DNA of 64,000 nt from Curtobacterium sp. VKM Ac-1395 (lineage in GTDB: Bacteria; Actinomycetota; Actinomycetes; Actinomycetales; Microbacteriaceae). Shown here one piece after another: positions 17,640-26,510 of this stretch (position 1 is its first letter; each line of letters begins with the position of its first letter). The translations under genes were made by a program, and so were the position numbers. The DNA lies in contig NZ_JADKRX010000001.1 in assembly GCF_015350975.1 (NCBI RefSeq), forward strand, positions 880,068 to 944,067, written 5' to 3'. Under the pieces are notes generated by a model. It did not search any database. It saw only the letters and a list, made by a program, of their open reading frames with translations, and was not told where the DNA came from.

Positions 17640-18017
17640 ATGCCGGGGAGGACGATCGACGATGCCGAGGGCGCAGCCGCACTGCGCGCCGTCGTCGAGG
17701 GTGCGACGGAACGGCCGCTCGTCGCCATGGCCGTGCGGTGGACGCTCCAGCGTCTCGCCGAGGACGTGCCGGGCAACAGCGTCGAGGTCCGCGTGCCGCC
17801 GTTCGCCGCCGTGCAGGCCGTGCCCGGACCCCGCCACACCCGTGGGACCCCGCCGAACGTCATCGAGACGGACGCGGCGACGTGGATCGCGCTCGCGACG
17901 GGGACGCTCCGCTGGGACGACCCGACCGCCGCCGTGCGCGTCAGCGCCTCTGGTTCCCGAGCGGACCTGGCGTCGTTCCTGCCCGTGCGGACGCACGGCC
18001 TCGGCCCCGTCGACTGA
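17640..18017 (+). CDS. Sterol-carrier-protein-like small protein
   Basis: 125 aa. Resembles the bacterial SCP-orthologue domain protein commonly found beside purD in Actinobacteria. Supporting stretches are RPLVAMAVRWTLQRLAEDVPGNSVEVRVPPFAAVQAV, RGTPPNVIETDAATWIALATGTLRWDD and VRVSASGSRADLASFLPV. It is one small alpha/beta domain with no catalytic motif; lipid or CoA-ester binding is assumed from the SCP fold. ATG 17640 is preferred over GTG 17634 because the -10-like TAGCCT ends 6 nt before it. Confidence 0.8.
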   Translation: MPGRTIDDAEGAAALRAVVEGATERPLVAMAVRWTLQRLAEDVPGNSVEVRVPPFAAVQAVPGPRHTRGTPPNVIETDAATWIALATGTLRWDDPTAAVRVSASGSRADLASFLPVRTHGLGPVD

Positions 18018-18305
18018 CGACCGCGCTCCCGGTACCCGGGGGGATCGAATTAGGTAGTGCCTACCGATGTGGCAGGTGCTACCGCAGTCGTACCGTAGAA
18101 GTCGCCGGGATTCGGACCCGACCCGAACGGGTCCGAACCCGGCGACATCGCCCACGGTACGCGACAACCGTCGCTCCGTGTCAACCATCCGGCGTGGCGT
18201 GCTGCATTCCGCAACCCGATTGCGGATTCTGTCGCGCCCGGTTGTCGATGGAGCGCTCCCGTCCCCGCCCGCGGACCACCAGCCGCCGGTGGGGCGGAGC
18301 GGGCC

Positions 18306-20882
18306 TCAGACCAGGTCGGCGAGCTCCGACCGTGCGTGCAGGTCCCACTTCGCGAAGATCCGGGACATGTGCGCGTCGATCGTCCGGACGGACAGGCCGA
18401 GCTGCTCTGCGATGGACCGGTTCGAGAGGCCCTCGGCGGCGAGCTCCGCGACCTCGTACTCGCGACGGCTCAGCGGTGGGCGCGAGCGCTGCGCGGTGAC
18501 GTACAGGCCCCGCGCGGCGAGTGCCCCCTGTGCGGCGATGGTCCTCGTGCCGTCCCCGGCGAGCACCGCGTCGGCGTACTCCCGCACGGCCGCCGCCATC
18601 GGCCCGTCGACACGGTCGACAGCAGCGCGAAGCCGTCCGATCGACGCGGCCGGGTCCCGCCCGTTCATGAGGTCGTTCGCGTACAGCAGGACCTCGCCGA
18701 ACATCACGCTCGTCCAGGCACCCCCGGCGGTGGCCCGCTCGATGACCTGCTGCGCGTGCTGCACGCCGGCGGGGTTGCCGAGCGCGGTCTCGGCCCAGGC
18801 GATCGAGATGGCGATCTGCTCGCCGGTGATCCGCATGGCCCGCGGGGGGACGCTCCGCGCGCGCTCGAGCGCGACGCCGGCCTCCTCGGCACGACCGGCG
18901 GACGCCAGCGCCATCGCCAGCCGTGCCCAGGGGTACGCACCGAACCCGCCGTGGTCGGCCACCGCGTAGCGCTCGCACGCCGCCGAGAACGCGGTGACGG
19001 CGTCGTCCCACCGTCGCTGCCCGATCGCCAGGTTGCCGACGCCGATGAGTTCGAGGGTGAAGTCGTACTTCAGGAACGGGCTGGACCGCTTGACCGAGAT
19101 CTGCGTGATGAGGTCGGCGTAGTCGCCCCGCCAGACCTGGACCTGGTGCATGACGGACAGGAGCTCGCCGACGCTCCACGGGGCTTCCTCGACGTGCACG
19201 GTCGCGGTCGCGAGGGCCGCCCGCCCGAGGGTCATGGCGTCCTCGAGTCGTCCGCCCGTCGCCAGGGCCATCACGGCGCACGGTGCGACGCAGAGGAACG
19301 ACATCGGCACGGTGGGGGCGTCGACGATGCCCGAGCGCTCGACCTCGGCGCGGACACCGGTGAAGTCGCCGCCCCAGCCGAGGTGTGCCAGGCGCAGCAG
19401 GCGCAGGCGCTCGACGCCCTCCGGCCCGACGAACGCGGTGGCGGTGTCGGTGAGGGCGACGGCGGCCTGCACGTCGTCGTCGTGGAACTGCCGGATGTTG
19501 GCCAGGGTCTCGCAGGCCTCGATGACCGCGGCGTCGGGGACCTCGTCGTGGCGGGTCCTGGCGATCTCCCACGCGGCCTCGGCGTCGGCGCGGCCGGCTT
19601 CCCGCCCGGCGCTGTACCCGCGGGCCAGGGAGCGCAGGCAGTGCGCGCCGACCCGCTGGGCGGCGCTGAGGTCCGCTCGGAGCGCGGCCGAGCTCAGGGC
19701 GACGGCGCTCTCGTGCTCCTGCAGTCGACCGGCCACCTGCGCGGCGTCGAGCAGCTGCGGCACCGGCGGCAGCACTCCGCACTCGATCGCCCAGAGCGCG
19801 GCTCGGAGCCGCGCGGCCGGGACGGCACCGGCGGGGTGGTCGGTGCGGAAGGCGTTGGCGCGGGCGAACAGCGTCGTCCGCCGGGCCACGGGCACGAGTG
19901 ACCGGACGACCTCGCCGACCAGGGGGTGCGACGGCCGCACGATCGGGGCGCCGTCGGCGAGCGAGTCGATCCGCACGAGGCCGAGCGCGACGACCCGGTC
20001 GACGTCCCCGCCGCCGACGAGCCCGAGCAGTCGGGACAGCGGGATCGGGTCGGCGAGTGCCACGATGTCGACGACGTCGCGCAGGTCCTCCGGCAGCGCG
20101 CCGAGTTCCGTCCGGTACATGTCGGCGAGGCTGTTCGACGCGGTGATGCGTCCGCGCCAGTACCAGCCGGACGCCGTGTGGTCGAGGTCACCGGAGGCCA
20201 GCGCGGCCCGCACGACCTCGCGCAGGTAGAGCGGGTTGCCCTCGGTCGCCCGGTGCACGCGTTCCACGGACGCCGACTCGAGCGGTGCCCCGAGGGCGTT
20301 GCCGATGAGCGTCGCGGTGTCGTTGAGGTCGAGCGGTCCGAGGTCGATCCGCTCGAGCAGGTCGTCCTGCCATAGCGAGCGCAGCGGCTCGGCGAGGGCT
20401 GTGAAGTCCCGGCACGTCAGCACGAGCCGTGCGCCCTGGTTCCGGACGAGCCAGGCGACGTACCTGGCGGAGATCGCGTCGAGGTGGTCGGCGTCGTCGA
20501 CCCGGAGCAGCAGGTCGCGGTCGACGACGTCCGCGGCCTCGCGGAGTCGCTGCTCGGCACCGGCCTGGTCGGCGAGCAGCTCCGCGGGCAGGTCGCCGAG
20601 CTGTTCGGAGACGGCGCTGAACGGCATCGTGGCGCCGCCGGCCACGGCGGTGATCGGCACGACGAGTGTCCGGTCGGCGCTGTCCCGGCGGGCGACGCGG
20701 TCGGTCACGCGGGCCGCGGAGGTGCTCTTCCCGAGTCCGGGCGCCCCCACCAGGGCGACGCTCGTGCCGTGCTCGGCGACGACGGCGACGGCCCGGTCCT
20801 CTTCACGGCGCTGCATGACGGGCCAGGCGATCCGCGCGGGCACGGCGCTGCGCCGGTGTTCCGGCAGCATCGGTCCGGTCAT
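18306..20882 (-). CDS. Large ATP-binding LuxR-family regulator (LAL/STAND type)
   Basis: 858 aa. An N-terminal NTPase has Walker A VGAPGLGKST (45-54) and Walker B-like LLLRVDDADHL. It is followed by an LTCRDF sensor-like strand and a long helical TPR-like middle region (about 350-790) rich in Ala/Leu/Arg repeats. A C-terminal LuxR HTH follows (LSRREYEVAELAAEGLSNRSIAEQLGLSVRTIDAHMSRIFAKW). Such LAL regulators switch on oligomerisation when a ligand and ATP bind. No biosynthetic cluster is adjacent, so the target is unknown. The 288-bp gap downstream (18,018-18,305) has no gene but holds a GGTAG-TGC-CTACC hairpin at 18,053-18,065. Confidence 0.9.
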   Translation of the reverse strand: MTGPMLPEHRRSAVPARIAWPVMQRREEDRAVAVVAEHGTSVALVGAPGLGKSTSAARVTDRVARRDSADRTLVVPITAVAGGATMPFSAVSEQLGDLPAELLADQAGAEQRLREAADVVDRDLLLRVDDADHLDAISARYVAWLVRNQGARLVLTCRDFTALAEPLRSLWQDDLLERIDLGPLDLNDTATLIGNALGAPLESASVERVHRATEGNPLYLREVVRAALASGDLDHTASGWYWRGRITASNSLADMYRTELGALPEDLRDVVDIVALADPIPLSRLLGLVGGGDVDRVVALGLVRIDSLADGAPIVRPSHPLVGEVVRSLVPVARRTTLFARANAFRTDHPAGAVPAARLRAALWAIECGVLPPVPQLLDAAQVAGRLQEHESAVALSSAALRADLSAAQRVGAHCLRSLARGYSAGREAGRADAEAAWEIARTRHDEVPDAAVIEACETLANIRQFHDDDVQAAVALTDTATAFVGPEGVERLRLLRLAHLGWGGDFTGVRAEVERSGIVDAPTVPMSFLCVAPCAVMALATGGRLEDAMTLGRAALATATVHVEEAPWSVGELLSVMHQVQVWRGDYADLITQISVKRSSPFLKYDFTLELIGVGNLAIGQRRWDDAVTAFSAACERYAVADHGGFGAYPWARLAMALASAGRAEEAGVALERARSVPPRAMRITGEQIAISIAWAETALGNPAGVQHAQQVIERATAGGAWTSVMFGEVLLYANDLMNGRDPAASIGRLRAAVDRVDGPMAAAVREYADAVLAGDGTRTIAAQGALAARGLYVTAQRSRPPLSRREYEVAELAAEGLSNRSIAEQLGLSVRTIDAHMSRIFAKWDLHARSELADLV

Positions 20883-20991
20883 CCTGCGTCACCCCCACGT
20901 TCCGGATACCAAGCGGTACGGAACCATCATCCCCCGGATCCGCCTCCGTCGTGAGGCCCCGACACGTCCCAAGGTGGGGGACAATGGGACC

Positions 20992-21387
20992 GTGAGCACC
21001 ACCGACCACCCTGACGACGCTGCCGCGCCCGCACCCGACACCGCTTCGACCTCGGACGAGGTCACCATCCGGCGCGCGCCCAAGTTCGGTGTCTTCATCG
21101 TCGGCGGTGCCCTGCTCGGCTTCCTCGTCACGATCATCGTCATCGCGGCGACGATGGACATCGACCGCGGTGACAAGACCGAGACCGTCGGCTTCAGCGG
21201 TCTGGTCGGCTACTTCGGCCTCTGGGGCGTCACCATCGGCATGGCGGTCGGCGCCGTCGTCGCCGTGGTCCTGGACCTCGTGCTCGCCCGCCGTGCCGCC
21301 CGCCTCACGGCGGAGCGCATCGCCGTCGACCTGCCCCCCGAGACGGTCGAGGGCGAGATCGACGACCGCGGCGACCAGCCGCGCTGA
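20992..21387 (+). CDS. Small integral membrane protein, unknown function
   Basis: 131 aa. After an acidic Ala/Asp/Ser-rich N-terminal tail (about 1-30) come two or three membrane helices: FGVFIVGGALLGFLVTIIVIAAT, VGYFGLWGVTIGMAVGAVVAVVLDLVLA and the loop between them. It ends in a charged tail, LPPETVEGEIDDRGDQPR. GTG 20992 is chosen because it matches the start of the predicted topology and a -10-like GACAAT lies 6 nt upstream. It is conserved-looking but not attributable to a named function. It is convergent with purF across a 46-bp palindrome. Confidence 0.8.
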   Translation: MSTTDHPDDAAAPAPDTASTSDEVTIRRAPKFGVFIVGGALLGFLVTIIVIAATMDIDRGDKTETVGFSGLVGYFGLWGVTIGMAVGAVVAVVLDLVLARRAARLTAERIAVDLPPETVEGEIDDRGDQPR

Positions 21388-21418
21388 CCGCTCCCGGTCA
21401 CGTCGTGGCCGGCCCTGC

Positions 21419-21464
21419 ACGGACGGGAGGCACGGTGCCAGCTGGCACCGTGCCTCCCGTCCGT
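21419..21464. terminator. Perfect 46-bp palindrome, bidirectional terminator (family A, copy 2)
   Basis: Arms of 23 nt are exactly complementary. The sequence is identical to the 6,734 element except for one symmetric base pair (ACGG versus ACAG). It lies between convergent genes (membrane protein and purF). Confidence 0.85.
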
Positions 21465-21490
21465 CGTCCTGGTCGCGACCAGGACCGCGC

Positions 21491-22948
21491 TCAGCTGAGC
21501 TGGTTGGCCTCGACCCAGGACAGGTACTCGGGGCTGACCGTGCCGGTGACGTACTCGCCGGTGAAGCAGCTCATCTCGAGGTCGGTGACGTCGGAGCCCT
21601 CGATGATGGCGTCCCGCATGTCGCCGATCTCCTGGTAGATCAGGTGGTCGCTGCCGAGCACCCGGTTGATCTCCGGGATCTTGCGGTCGTGCGCGATGAG
21701 CTCCTGCCGCGTCGGCATGTTGATGCCGTAGACGTGCGGGAACCGGACCGGGGGAGCGGCGGAGGTGAAGGTGACCTCGTTCGCACCGGCGGCCCTGGCC
21801 ATCTCCACGATCTCCTTGCTCGTCGTGCCGCGCACGATCGAGTCGTCGACGATGAGGATGTTCTTCCCCTTGAACTCCGACGACATCGCGTTGAGCTTCT
21901 GGCGCACCGAGCGTTTGCGCTCCGCCTGCCCGGGCATGATGAACGTCCGGCCGACGTAGCGGTTCTTGTAGAAGCCCTCGCGGTACTCGATGCCGAGCTT
22001 CTGCGCGACCTGCATCGCTGCGGGGCGTGAGGAGTCCGGGATCGGCATGACGACGTCGATGTCGCCGGTGGGGGCGTACTGCTCGATCGTGTCCGCCAGG
22101 CGGTTGCCGAGCCGCAGGCGGGCGTCGTACACGGAGATGCCGTTCATGACGGAGTCCGGACGGGCCAGGTAGACGTACTCGAACGAGCACGGCACCAGGC
22201 GCGGGTTCTTGGCGCACTGACGGGCGTGCATCGTGCCGTCCATCTCGATGAAGACGGCCTCGCCCGGGGCGACGTCGCGGACGATGTCGTACCCGCCCGA
22301 CTCGAGCACGAGCGACTCGGACGCCACGACCCACTCGGAGCCGCCGGCGTCGCTGAAGCGGTGTCCGAGGATGAGCGGGCGGATGCCGAACGGGTCGCGG
22401 AAGGCCAGCAGCCCGTGGCCCGCGATCGTGGCGATGGCGGCGTAGGAGCCCTCGACGCGCTCGTGCACGCGCTCGACGGCGTCGAACACCTGCCCGGCGT
22501 CGAGCTCGCGGCCGCGCACCTGGCCCTGCAGCTCGTGCGCCAGGACGTTGACGAGCAGCTCGGTGTCCGAGCTGGTGTTGAGGTGCCGACGGTCGATGTC
22601 GAACAGCTCGCGCGTCAGTTCCCGCGTGTTCGTCAGGTTGCCGTTGTGCACGAGGACGATGCCGTACGGCGCGTTCACGTAGAACGGCTGGGCTTCTTCC
22701 TCGTTGCTCGCGGTGCCCTTGGTGGCGTACCGCACGTGGCCGAGGCCCATCGTGCCGAGCAGGGCCCGCATGTCACGGGTGCGGAAGGCCTCGCGCACGT
22801 GACCACGGGTCTTGTGCATGTGGTGGATGTGCCCCTCGACCGTGGCGATGCCCGTCGAGTCCTGTCCCCGGTGTTGCAGGAGGAGCAGTGCGTCGTAGAT
22901 GGATTGGTTTGCTGGCCCCTGATTGACGAGGCCGACGATGCCGCACAT
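21491..22948 (-). CDS. purF: Amidophosphoribosyltransferase PurF
   Basis: First committed enzyme of purine synthesis: PRPP plus glutamine gives phosphoribosylamine. The 485-aa protein begins MCGIVGLVNQGP, so the catalytic N-terminal Cys is exposed after Met removal with no propeptide. Glutaminase motifs QHRGQDSTGIA and GHVRYATKGTASNEEAQPF-like (here GTASNEEEAQPF) are present, as is the PRPP loop ILIVDDSIVRGTTS. The Cys residues near the C-terminus (MSCFTGEYVTG) suit the Bacillus-type enzyme. It is divergent from purM across 71 bp. Confidence 0.97.
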   Translation of the reverse strand: MCGIVGLVNQGPANQSIYDALLLLQHRGQDSTGIATVEGHIHHMHKTRGHVREAFRTRDMRALLGTMGLGHVRYATKGTASNEEEAQPFYVNAPYGIVLVHNGNLTNTRELTRELFDIDRRHLNTSSDTELLVNVLAHELQGQVRGRELDAGQVFDAVERVHERVEGSYAAIATIAGHGLLAFRDPFGIRPLILGHRFSDAGGSEWVVASESLVLESGGYDIVRDVAPGEAVFIEMDGTMHARQCAKNPRLVPCSFEYVYLARPDSVMNGISVYDARLRLGNRLADTIEQYAPTGDIDVVMPIPDSSRPAAMQVAQKLGIEYREGFYKNRYVGRTFIMPGQAERKRSVRQKLNAMSSEFKGKNILIVDDSIVRGTTSKEIVEMARAAGANEVTFTSAAPPVRFPHVYGINMPTRQELIAHDRKIPEINRVLGSDHLIYQEIGDMRDAIIEGSDVTDLEMSCFTGEYVTGTVSPEYLSWVEANQLS

Positions 22949-23019
22949 GCGCGGAGTGCTCCAGACCGTAGGATCGGGTGGTACCGAACAAGTCTGCCAT
23001 GCCCCGCGGAGGACGACGT

Positions 23020-24114
23020 ATGCCCAACCCCTACGCCGAGGCCGGCGTCGACACCGCTGCCGGTGACCTGGCCGTCGAGCTCATGAAGTCCGCCGTCTCG
23101 GCGACGCACAACGCGTCCGTGCTCGGCGGTGTCGGCGGGTTCGCCGGGCTCTACGACGTGTCGTTCCTGAAGGACTTCTCACGACCGCTGCTCGCCACGT
23201 CCACGGACGGCGTCGGCACGAAGGTCGCGATCGCGCAGGCGATCGACAAGCACGACACCATCGGCCAGGACCTCGTCGGCATGGTCGTCGACGACATCGT
23301 CGTGGTCGGTGCGAAGCCGATGTTCATGACGGACTACATCGCCTGCGGCCGCGTCGTGCCCGCACGGATCGCGGACATCGTCGCCGGGATCGCCCGTGGC
23401 TGTGCCGACACGGGCACGGCCCTGGTCGGCGGCGAGACGGCCGAGCACCCCGGGCTCCTCGGGCCCGACGACTACGACGTCGCCGGTGCTGCGGTGGGTG
23501 CGGTCGAGGCCTCGTCGCAGCTCGGCGCACACCTGGTCAAGGACGGCGACGTCGTCGTGGCGATCGCGTCCTCCGGCCTGCACTCGAACGGGTTCTCGCT
23601 CGTGCGCCACATCCTGGGGCAGCGCGGCGTCGGGTACACGGACTCGCTGCCCGAGTTCGGCGGCCTGGTGGGAGAAGCCCTGCTCGAGCCGACGCGCCTC
23701 TACACGACGCCGCTCCTGTCGCTGCTCGACGCCTTCCCCGGCGCCGTGCACTCGCTCTCGCACGTGACCGGTGGTGGCATCGCGGCGAACCTGGCGCGCG
23801 TGCTGCCCGTCGGCTCCTGGGTCGAGGTCGACCGCGCCACGTGGGAGCCCCTGCCCGTCTTCCGGGTGCTCGCCGAGATGGCCGGCACCCCGATCGAGGA
23901 CACCGAGGGCACCTGGAACCTCGGCATCGGCATGTTCGCCGTCGTGGCGGCGTCCCGGGCGGACGAGGTCATCGCGTCGCTCGGCGCTGCCGGGATGGCG
24001 TCGTGGTCGGTCGGTGCGGTGTCGACGTCCTCGAGGGCGCTCGACGGCTTCGAGCAGGGCGCCAAGGGCGTCGACGGCGGGGCCGTGCGGCTGACCGGGG
24101 CGTACGCGGGCTGA
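23020..24114 (+). CDS. purM: Phosphoribosylformylglycinamidine cyclo-ligase PurM
   Basis: AIR synthetase, step 5 of purine synthesis. The 364-aa protein has the typical start YAEAGVDTAAGD and continues with GGFAGLYDV, LLATSTDGVGTKVAIAQAIDKHDTIGQDLVGMVVDDIVVVGAKPMFMTDYIACG, GGETAEHPG, IASSGLHSNGFSLVRHIL and HVTGGGIAANLARVLP. ATG 23020 follows GGAGGA. A -10-like TAGGAT lies near 22,969, giving a leader of about 40 nt. An upstream in-frame ATG at 22,999 is less likely because it lies before the ribosome site. Confidence 0.96.
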   Translation: MPNPYAEAGVDTAAGDLAVELMKSAVSATHNASVLGGVGGFAGLYDVSFLKDFSRPLLATSTDGVGTKVAIAQAIDKHDTIGQDLVGMVVDDIVVVGAKPMFMTDYIACGRVVPARIADIVAGIARGCADTGTALVGGETAEHPGLLGPDDYDVAGAAVGAVEASSQLGAHLVKDGDVVVAIASSGLHSNGFSLVRHILGQRGVGYTDSLPEFGGLVGEALLEPTRLYTTPLLSLLDAFPGAVHSLSHVTGGGIAANLARVLPVGSWVEVDRATWEPLPVFRVLAEMAGTPIEDTEGTWNLGIGMFAVVAASRADEVIASLGAAGMASWSVGAVSTSSRALDGFEQGAKGVDGGAVRLTGAYAG

Positions 24115-24150
24115 CGCCCCGGCGCTGCGCGCGGCGCTGCATGGCCGTTG

Positions 24151-24208
24151 CCGACTCGGAACGACATCGTCGAGGTCGTACGACACCGACGATGTCGTCG
24201 TGAGTCGG
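24151..24208. repeat. Long imperfect inverted repeat between purM and the DUF3073 gene
   Basis: Arms CCGACTC and ACGACATCGTCG at 24151-24172 pair with CGACGATGTCGT and GAGTCGG at 24187-24208 with one 3-nt mismatch block. The centre holds the palindrome TCGTACGA. It lies in the convergent gap downstream of purM. Confidence 0.65.
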
Positions 24209-24251
24209 GGATCGGCGGGTCCGAGCGCGGCGCGGTCGTCCGCGCACACGG

Positions 24252-24281
24252 AAACGCCGCGCTGCCCAGGGGCTGCGCGGC
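24252..24281 (-). terminator. Hairpin terminator of the DUF3073 gene
   Basis: ACGCCGCGC (24252-24260) pairs with GCGCGGCGT (24273-24281), with an inner GCCC-AG-GGGC. On the minus strand it is followed by TTTCCG, giving a weak U-tract. Confidence 0.65.
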
Positions 24282-24299
24282 GTCGTCGTCGAGTCGAAC

Positions 24300-24518
24300 T
24301 CAGGCGGACTTGTTCTGGTCCTGCTGGGTCTCGAGCTCGTCGTCGTCGTCCAACGGCTCTGGACCGTACTGGTCCGCCCAGCGGTCCTCGTAGTCCTCGC
24401 CGTCGTTCTGCCCAGTGGACAGCTCGCGTTCGAGTGCACCGTAGTTCGTCTCAGGGCTGAAGTACTTCAGCTCCCGAGCGACCTTGGTGTGCTTTGCCTT
24501 CTGACGGCCGCGCCCCAT
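24300..24518 (-). CDS. DUF3073-family small protein
   Basis: 72 aa beginning MGRGRQKAKHTKVARELKYFSPETNYGALERELS, the hallmark of the DUF3073 family. The first half is basic, the second half very acidic (DGEDYEDRWADQYGPEPLDDDDELE). The family is restricted to Actinobacteria and typically sits next to purM, as here. Its function is unknown; a nucleic-acid or ribosome association is only a guess from the basic N-terminus. It is convergent with purM. Confidence 0.92.
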   Translation of the reverse strand: MGRGRQKAKHTKVARELKYFSPETNYGALERELSTGQNDGEDYEDRWADQYGPEPLDDDDELETQQDQNKSA

Positions 24519-24680
24519 GCGTGACCCCCTCGTGTGTCGGCTCGTGTCCGGTCTGTCGGGAGCGGAGTGTCACCCGGTGAATCCGAACGGTTCGTGGTTG
24601 GAAATCTGCCGATCACTCTACCATGTAGCCCTATCTGGACCTGCCCCACGGGCGTTGCGCATCCAGCAGAATCGGAAGTG

Positions 24681-25793
24681 ATGACAGACCAGACACCGAC
24701 CCTCGACGACCAGCACGCCCGGGTGGTGGTGATCGGTGCGGGACAGGCCGGTCTGTCGGTCGCCTGGCACCTGCAGCGACTCGGGCTGACGGCCGGGACG
24801 GACTTGGTCGTCCTCGACCGGGCACCGAGCACCGGCGGCGCGTGGCAGTTCCGCTGGGAGGCCCTCCGCCTCGGCGCGGCACACCGCGTGCACGACCTTC
24901 CCGGCATGCACGAGATGGGCCTGCGGTTCGACGACGCCGACCGTGCCCGACCCGCGCGTGACGTCGTCGGTGAGTACTACCGCCGCTTCGAGCAGCACCA
25001 CGACCTGCGGGTGCGGCGTCCGGTGCAGGTGACGAGCGTTGAGCGCGCGGGATCCGGACTGTGCGTGTCGACACGGGGTGCGGACGGACGGGTCGCGCGG
25101 ATCCTGGCCGACGTCGTGGTCAACGCGTCGGGCACCTGGGGCGCACCCTTCGTCCCCTGGTACCCGGGGCGCGACGTGTTCGGCGGGCGGCAGGTCGACA
25201 CCACCGAGTACCGGTCGGCGGCCGAGTTCGCCGGGCAGGACGTCGTGGTCGTCGGGGGCGGCACCAGCGCGATCGGGTTCCTGCTCGAGCTCGACGGGGT
25301 CGCCCGGTCCACGCGGTGGTTCACCCGGCGCCCGGTCGTCTGGTCCGACGGATCCGCGCTCGACGTCGAGTCCGCGGTGGCGGCGGTCGAGGAACAGGAC
25401 CGGGCAGCGCGTGCCGGCGAGGTCCTGCCGAGCATCGTCAGCGGCACCGGTGTCCCGGTGTCGCGGCGCATCCGGGCTGGCCTGGACCGTGGGGTGCTCC
25501 GGGACGAGCCGGTGTTCGTGCGGTTCGACGAGCACGGCGTGGTGACCGCTGACGGCGAGCACGTGCACGCCGACGCGGTCATCTGGGCCACGGGCTTCCG
25601 CGCCGACCTGCGGCACCTGGCACCCCTGCACCTGCGGACGGCGAAGGGCGGCGTGGTCGTGGCCGACGGGCGCTCGGAGGACGAACCCCGGCTCTTCCTC
25701 GCCGGGTACGGTCCGCAGGCGTCGACGATCGGGGCGAACCGGGCCGGTCGGCGGATCGCCCGCCAGGTGGTGGCAGCGCTCGACGCGTCCTGA
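24681..25793 (+). CDS. Flavin-dependent oxidoreductase (FMO/thioredoxin-reductase-like)
   Basis: 370 aa with two Rossmann dinucleotide sites: FAD at ARVVVIGAGQAGLSVAWHLQRLG (N-terminus) and NAD(P) at QDVVVVGGGTSAIGFLLEL (about 190). Other stretches are DRAPSTGGAWQFRWEALRL, NASGTWGAPFVPWYPG and, at the end, VIWATGFRADLRHLAPLHLR and LFLAGYGPQASTIGANRAGRRIA. These match the flavoprotein monooxygenase-like group of Actinobacteria. The substrate is unknown. ATG 24681 precedes the FAD motif by the usual distance. It is convergent with the DoxX gene. Confidence 0.88.
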   Translation: MTDQTPTLDDQHARVVVIGAGQAGLSVAWHLQRLGLTAGTDLVVLDRAPSTGGAWQFRWEALRLGAAHRVHDLPGMHEMGLRFDDADRARPARDVVGEYYRRFEQHHDLRVRRPVQVTSVERAGSGLCVSTRGADGRVARILADVVVNASGTWGAPFVPWYPGRDVFGGRQVDTTEYRSAAEFAGQDVVVVGGGTSAIGFLLELDGVARSTRWFTRRPVVWSDGSALDVESAVAAVEEQDRAARAGEVLPSIVSGTGVPVSRRIRAGLDRGVLRDEPVFVRFDEHGVVTADGEHVHADAVIWATGFRADLRHLAPLHLRTAKGGVVVADGRSEDEPRLFLAGYGPQASTIGANRAGRRIARQVVAALDAS

Positions 25794-25821
25794 CCCCGCA
25801 CCGTGCGAGGTCCTCCGGCCC

Positions 25822-25881
25822 GTGCGAGGTCGCACACCCGGTGCGCGCCGACAGCCCCGCACGAGGTGCATGACCTCGCAC
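25822..25881. repeat. 60-bp dispersed element with GTGCGAGGTC terminal inverted repeats (copy 2)
   Basis: Same 60-bp length and same perfect 10-bp ends as 11,172-11,231, with related interior. An extra GTGCGAGGTC half occurs at 25803-25812. It lies between the convergent flavoprotein and DoxX genes. Confidence 0.7.
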
Positions 25882-25904
25882 CGAGCCGCCCCACTTGCGC
25901 GGCC

Positions 25905-26345
25905 CTACGCGGCCAGGGGCTCCTCGACGCCACCGCGGCGGCGACGCGCACGCAGCACGACCGCGTCGAGGGAGAACCGCCCGGGCCCGGTCAACGCGAC
26001 CGCGAGCGCGCCGGCGGCCAGCACGAGCACGAACTCGAAGCCGCCCTGCTGCGCGAAGAACCCGGCGTCACCGTGTGCCAGCACCCCCGCGACCACCATG
26101 TCGACCGCGAGCAGCGCCGCGACGACCCGCGTCGCGACCCCGAGCACCAGGAGCGCACCGCCGACGAGCTCGAGCCCGGCGACCAGCGGCGCTGCGACCT
26201 CGGCGAACGGGACGCCCATGCCGGAGAAGCCCGAGGCCACGGCGGGGATGCCCTGCCCGACCTTCTGGGCTCCGTGGGCGATGAAGACCACCCCGAGGAC
26301 GACGCGGAGGACGATCAGGCCGATGGATGTCGATGTCGTTCGCAT
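25905..26345 (-). CDS. DoxX-family membrane protein
   Basis: 146 aa, four membrane helices: TSIGLIVLRVVLGVVFIAHGAQKVG (with the DoxX R-x-x-x-G...F-x-x-H-G-x-x-K motif), APLVAGLELVGGALLVLG, RVVAALLAVDMVVAGVLAH and GGFEFVLVLAAGALAVAL. The motif ends with TGPGRFSLDA, also typical. DoxX-like proteins are linked to quinone or redox homeostasis (for example with SodA and SseA in mycobacteria), but the exact role here is unknown. ATG 26345 has TACGGT (26353-26358, minus strand) 7 nt upstream. Confidence 0.9.
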   Translation of the reverse strand: MRTTSTSIGLIVLRVVLGVVFIAHGAQKVGQGIPAVASGFSGMGVPFAEVAAPLVAGLELVGGALLVLGVATRVVAALLAVDMVVAGVLAHGDAGFFAQQGGFEFVLVLAAGALAVALTGPGRFSLDAVVLRARRRRGGVEEPLAA

Positions 26346-26436
26346 GGCCACGACCGTACGAGGTGACGTGTCACGCATCCGAGCTGTCGGGGGTTCTCGC
26401 CCGACATGTCCAGGGCATGCCCAGGCGGAACGGGAA

Positions 26437-26478
26437 CGGCCACCCCGAGCGAGCACAGCGGCTCGTACGGGGTGGCCG
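26437..26478 (-). terminator. Hairpin downstream of the DUF3072 gene
   Basis: Perfect 11-bp arms CGGCCACCCCG (26437-26447) and CGGGGTGGCCG (26468-26478), with an inner GAGC/GCTC stem. It lies just after the DUF3072 stop on the minus strand. Confidence 0.65.
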
Positions 26479-26510
26479 ACGTCGCACGGGGCGACGGGGT
26501 CAGCGTCGGG

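Noticed and set aside
18018..18305. A gene or riboswitch in the gap after the LuxR regulator
   Set aside because: Only a short hairpin (GGTAG-TGC-CTACC) and GC-rich open frames are visible. No conserved riboswitch core was recognised.
22949..23019. A purine riboswitch between purF and purM
   Set aside because: The gap is only 71 bp and lacks the loop motifs of purine or PRPP riboswitches.
24519..24680. A small RNA or bldC gene next to DUF3073
   Set aside because: bldC often sits here in Actinobacteria, but no matching frame is present, and I see no structured RNA signature.
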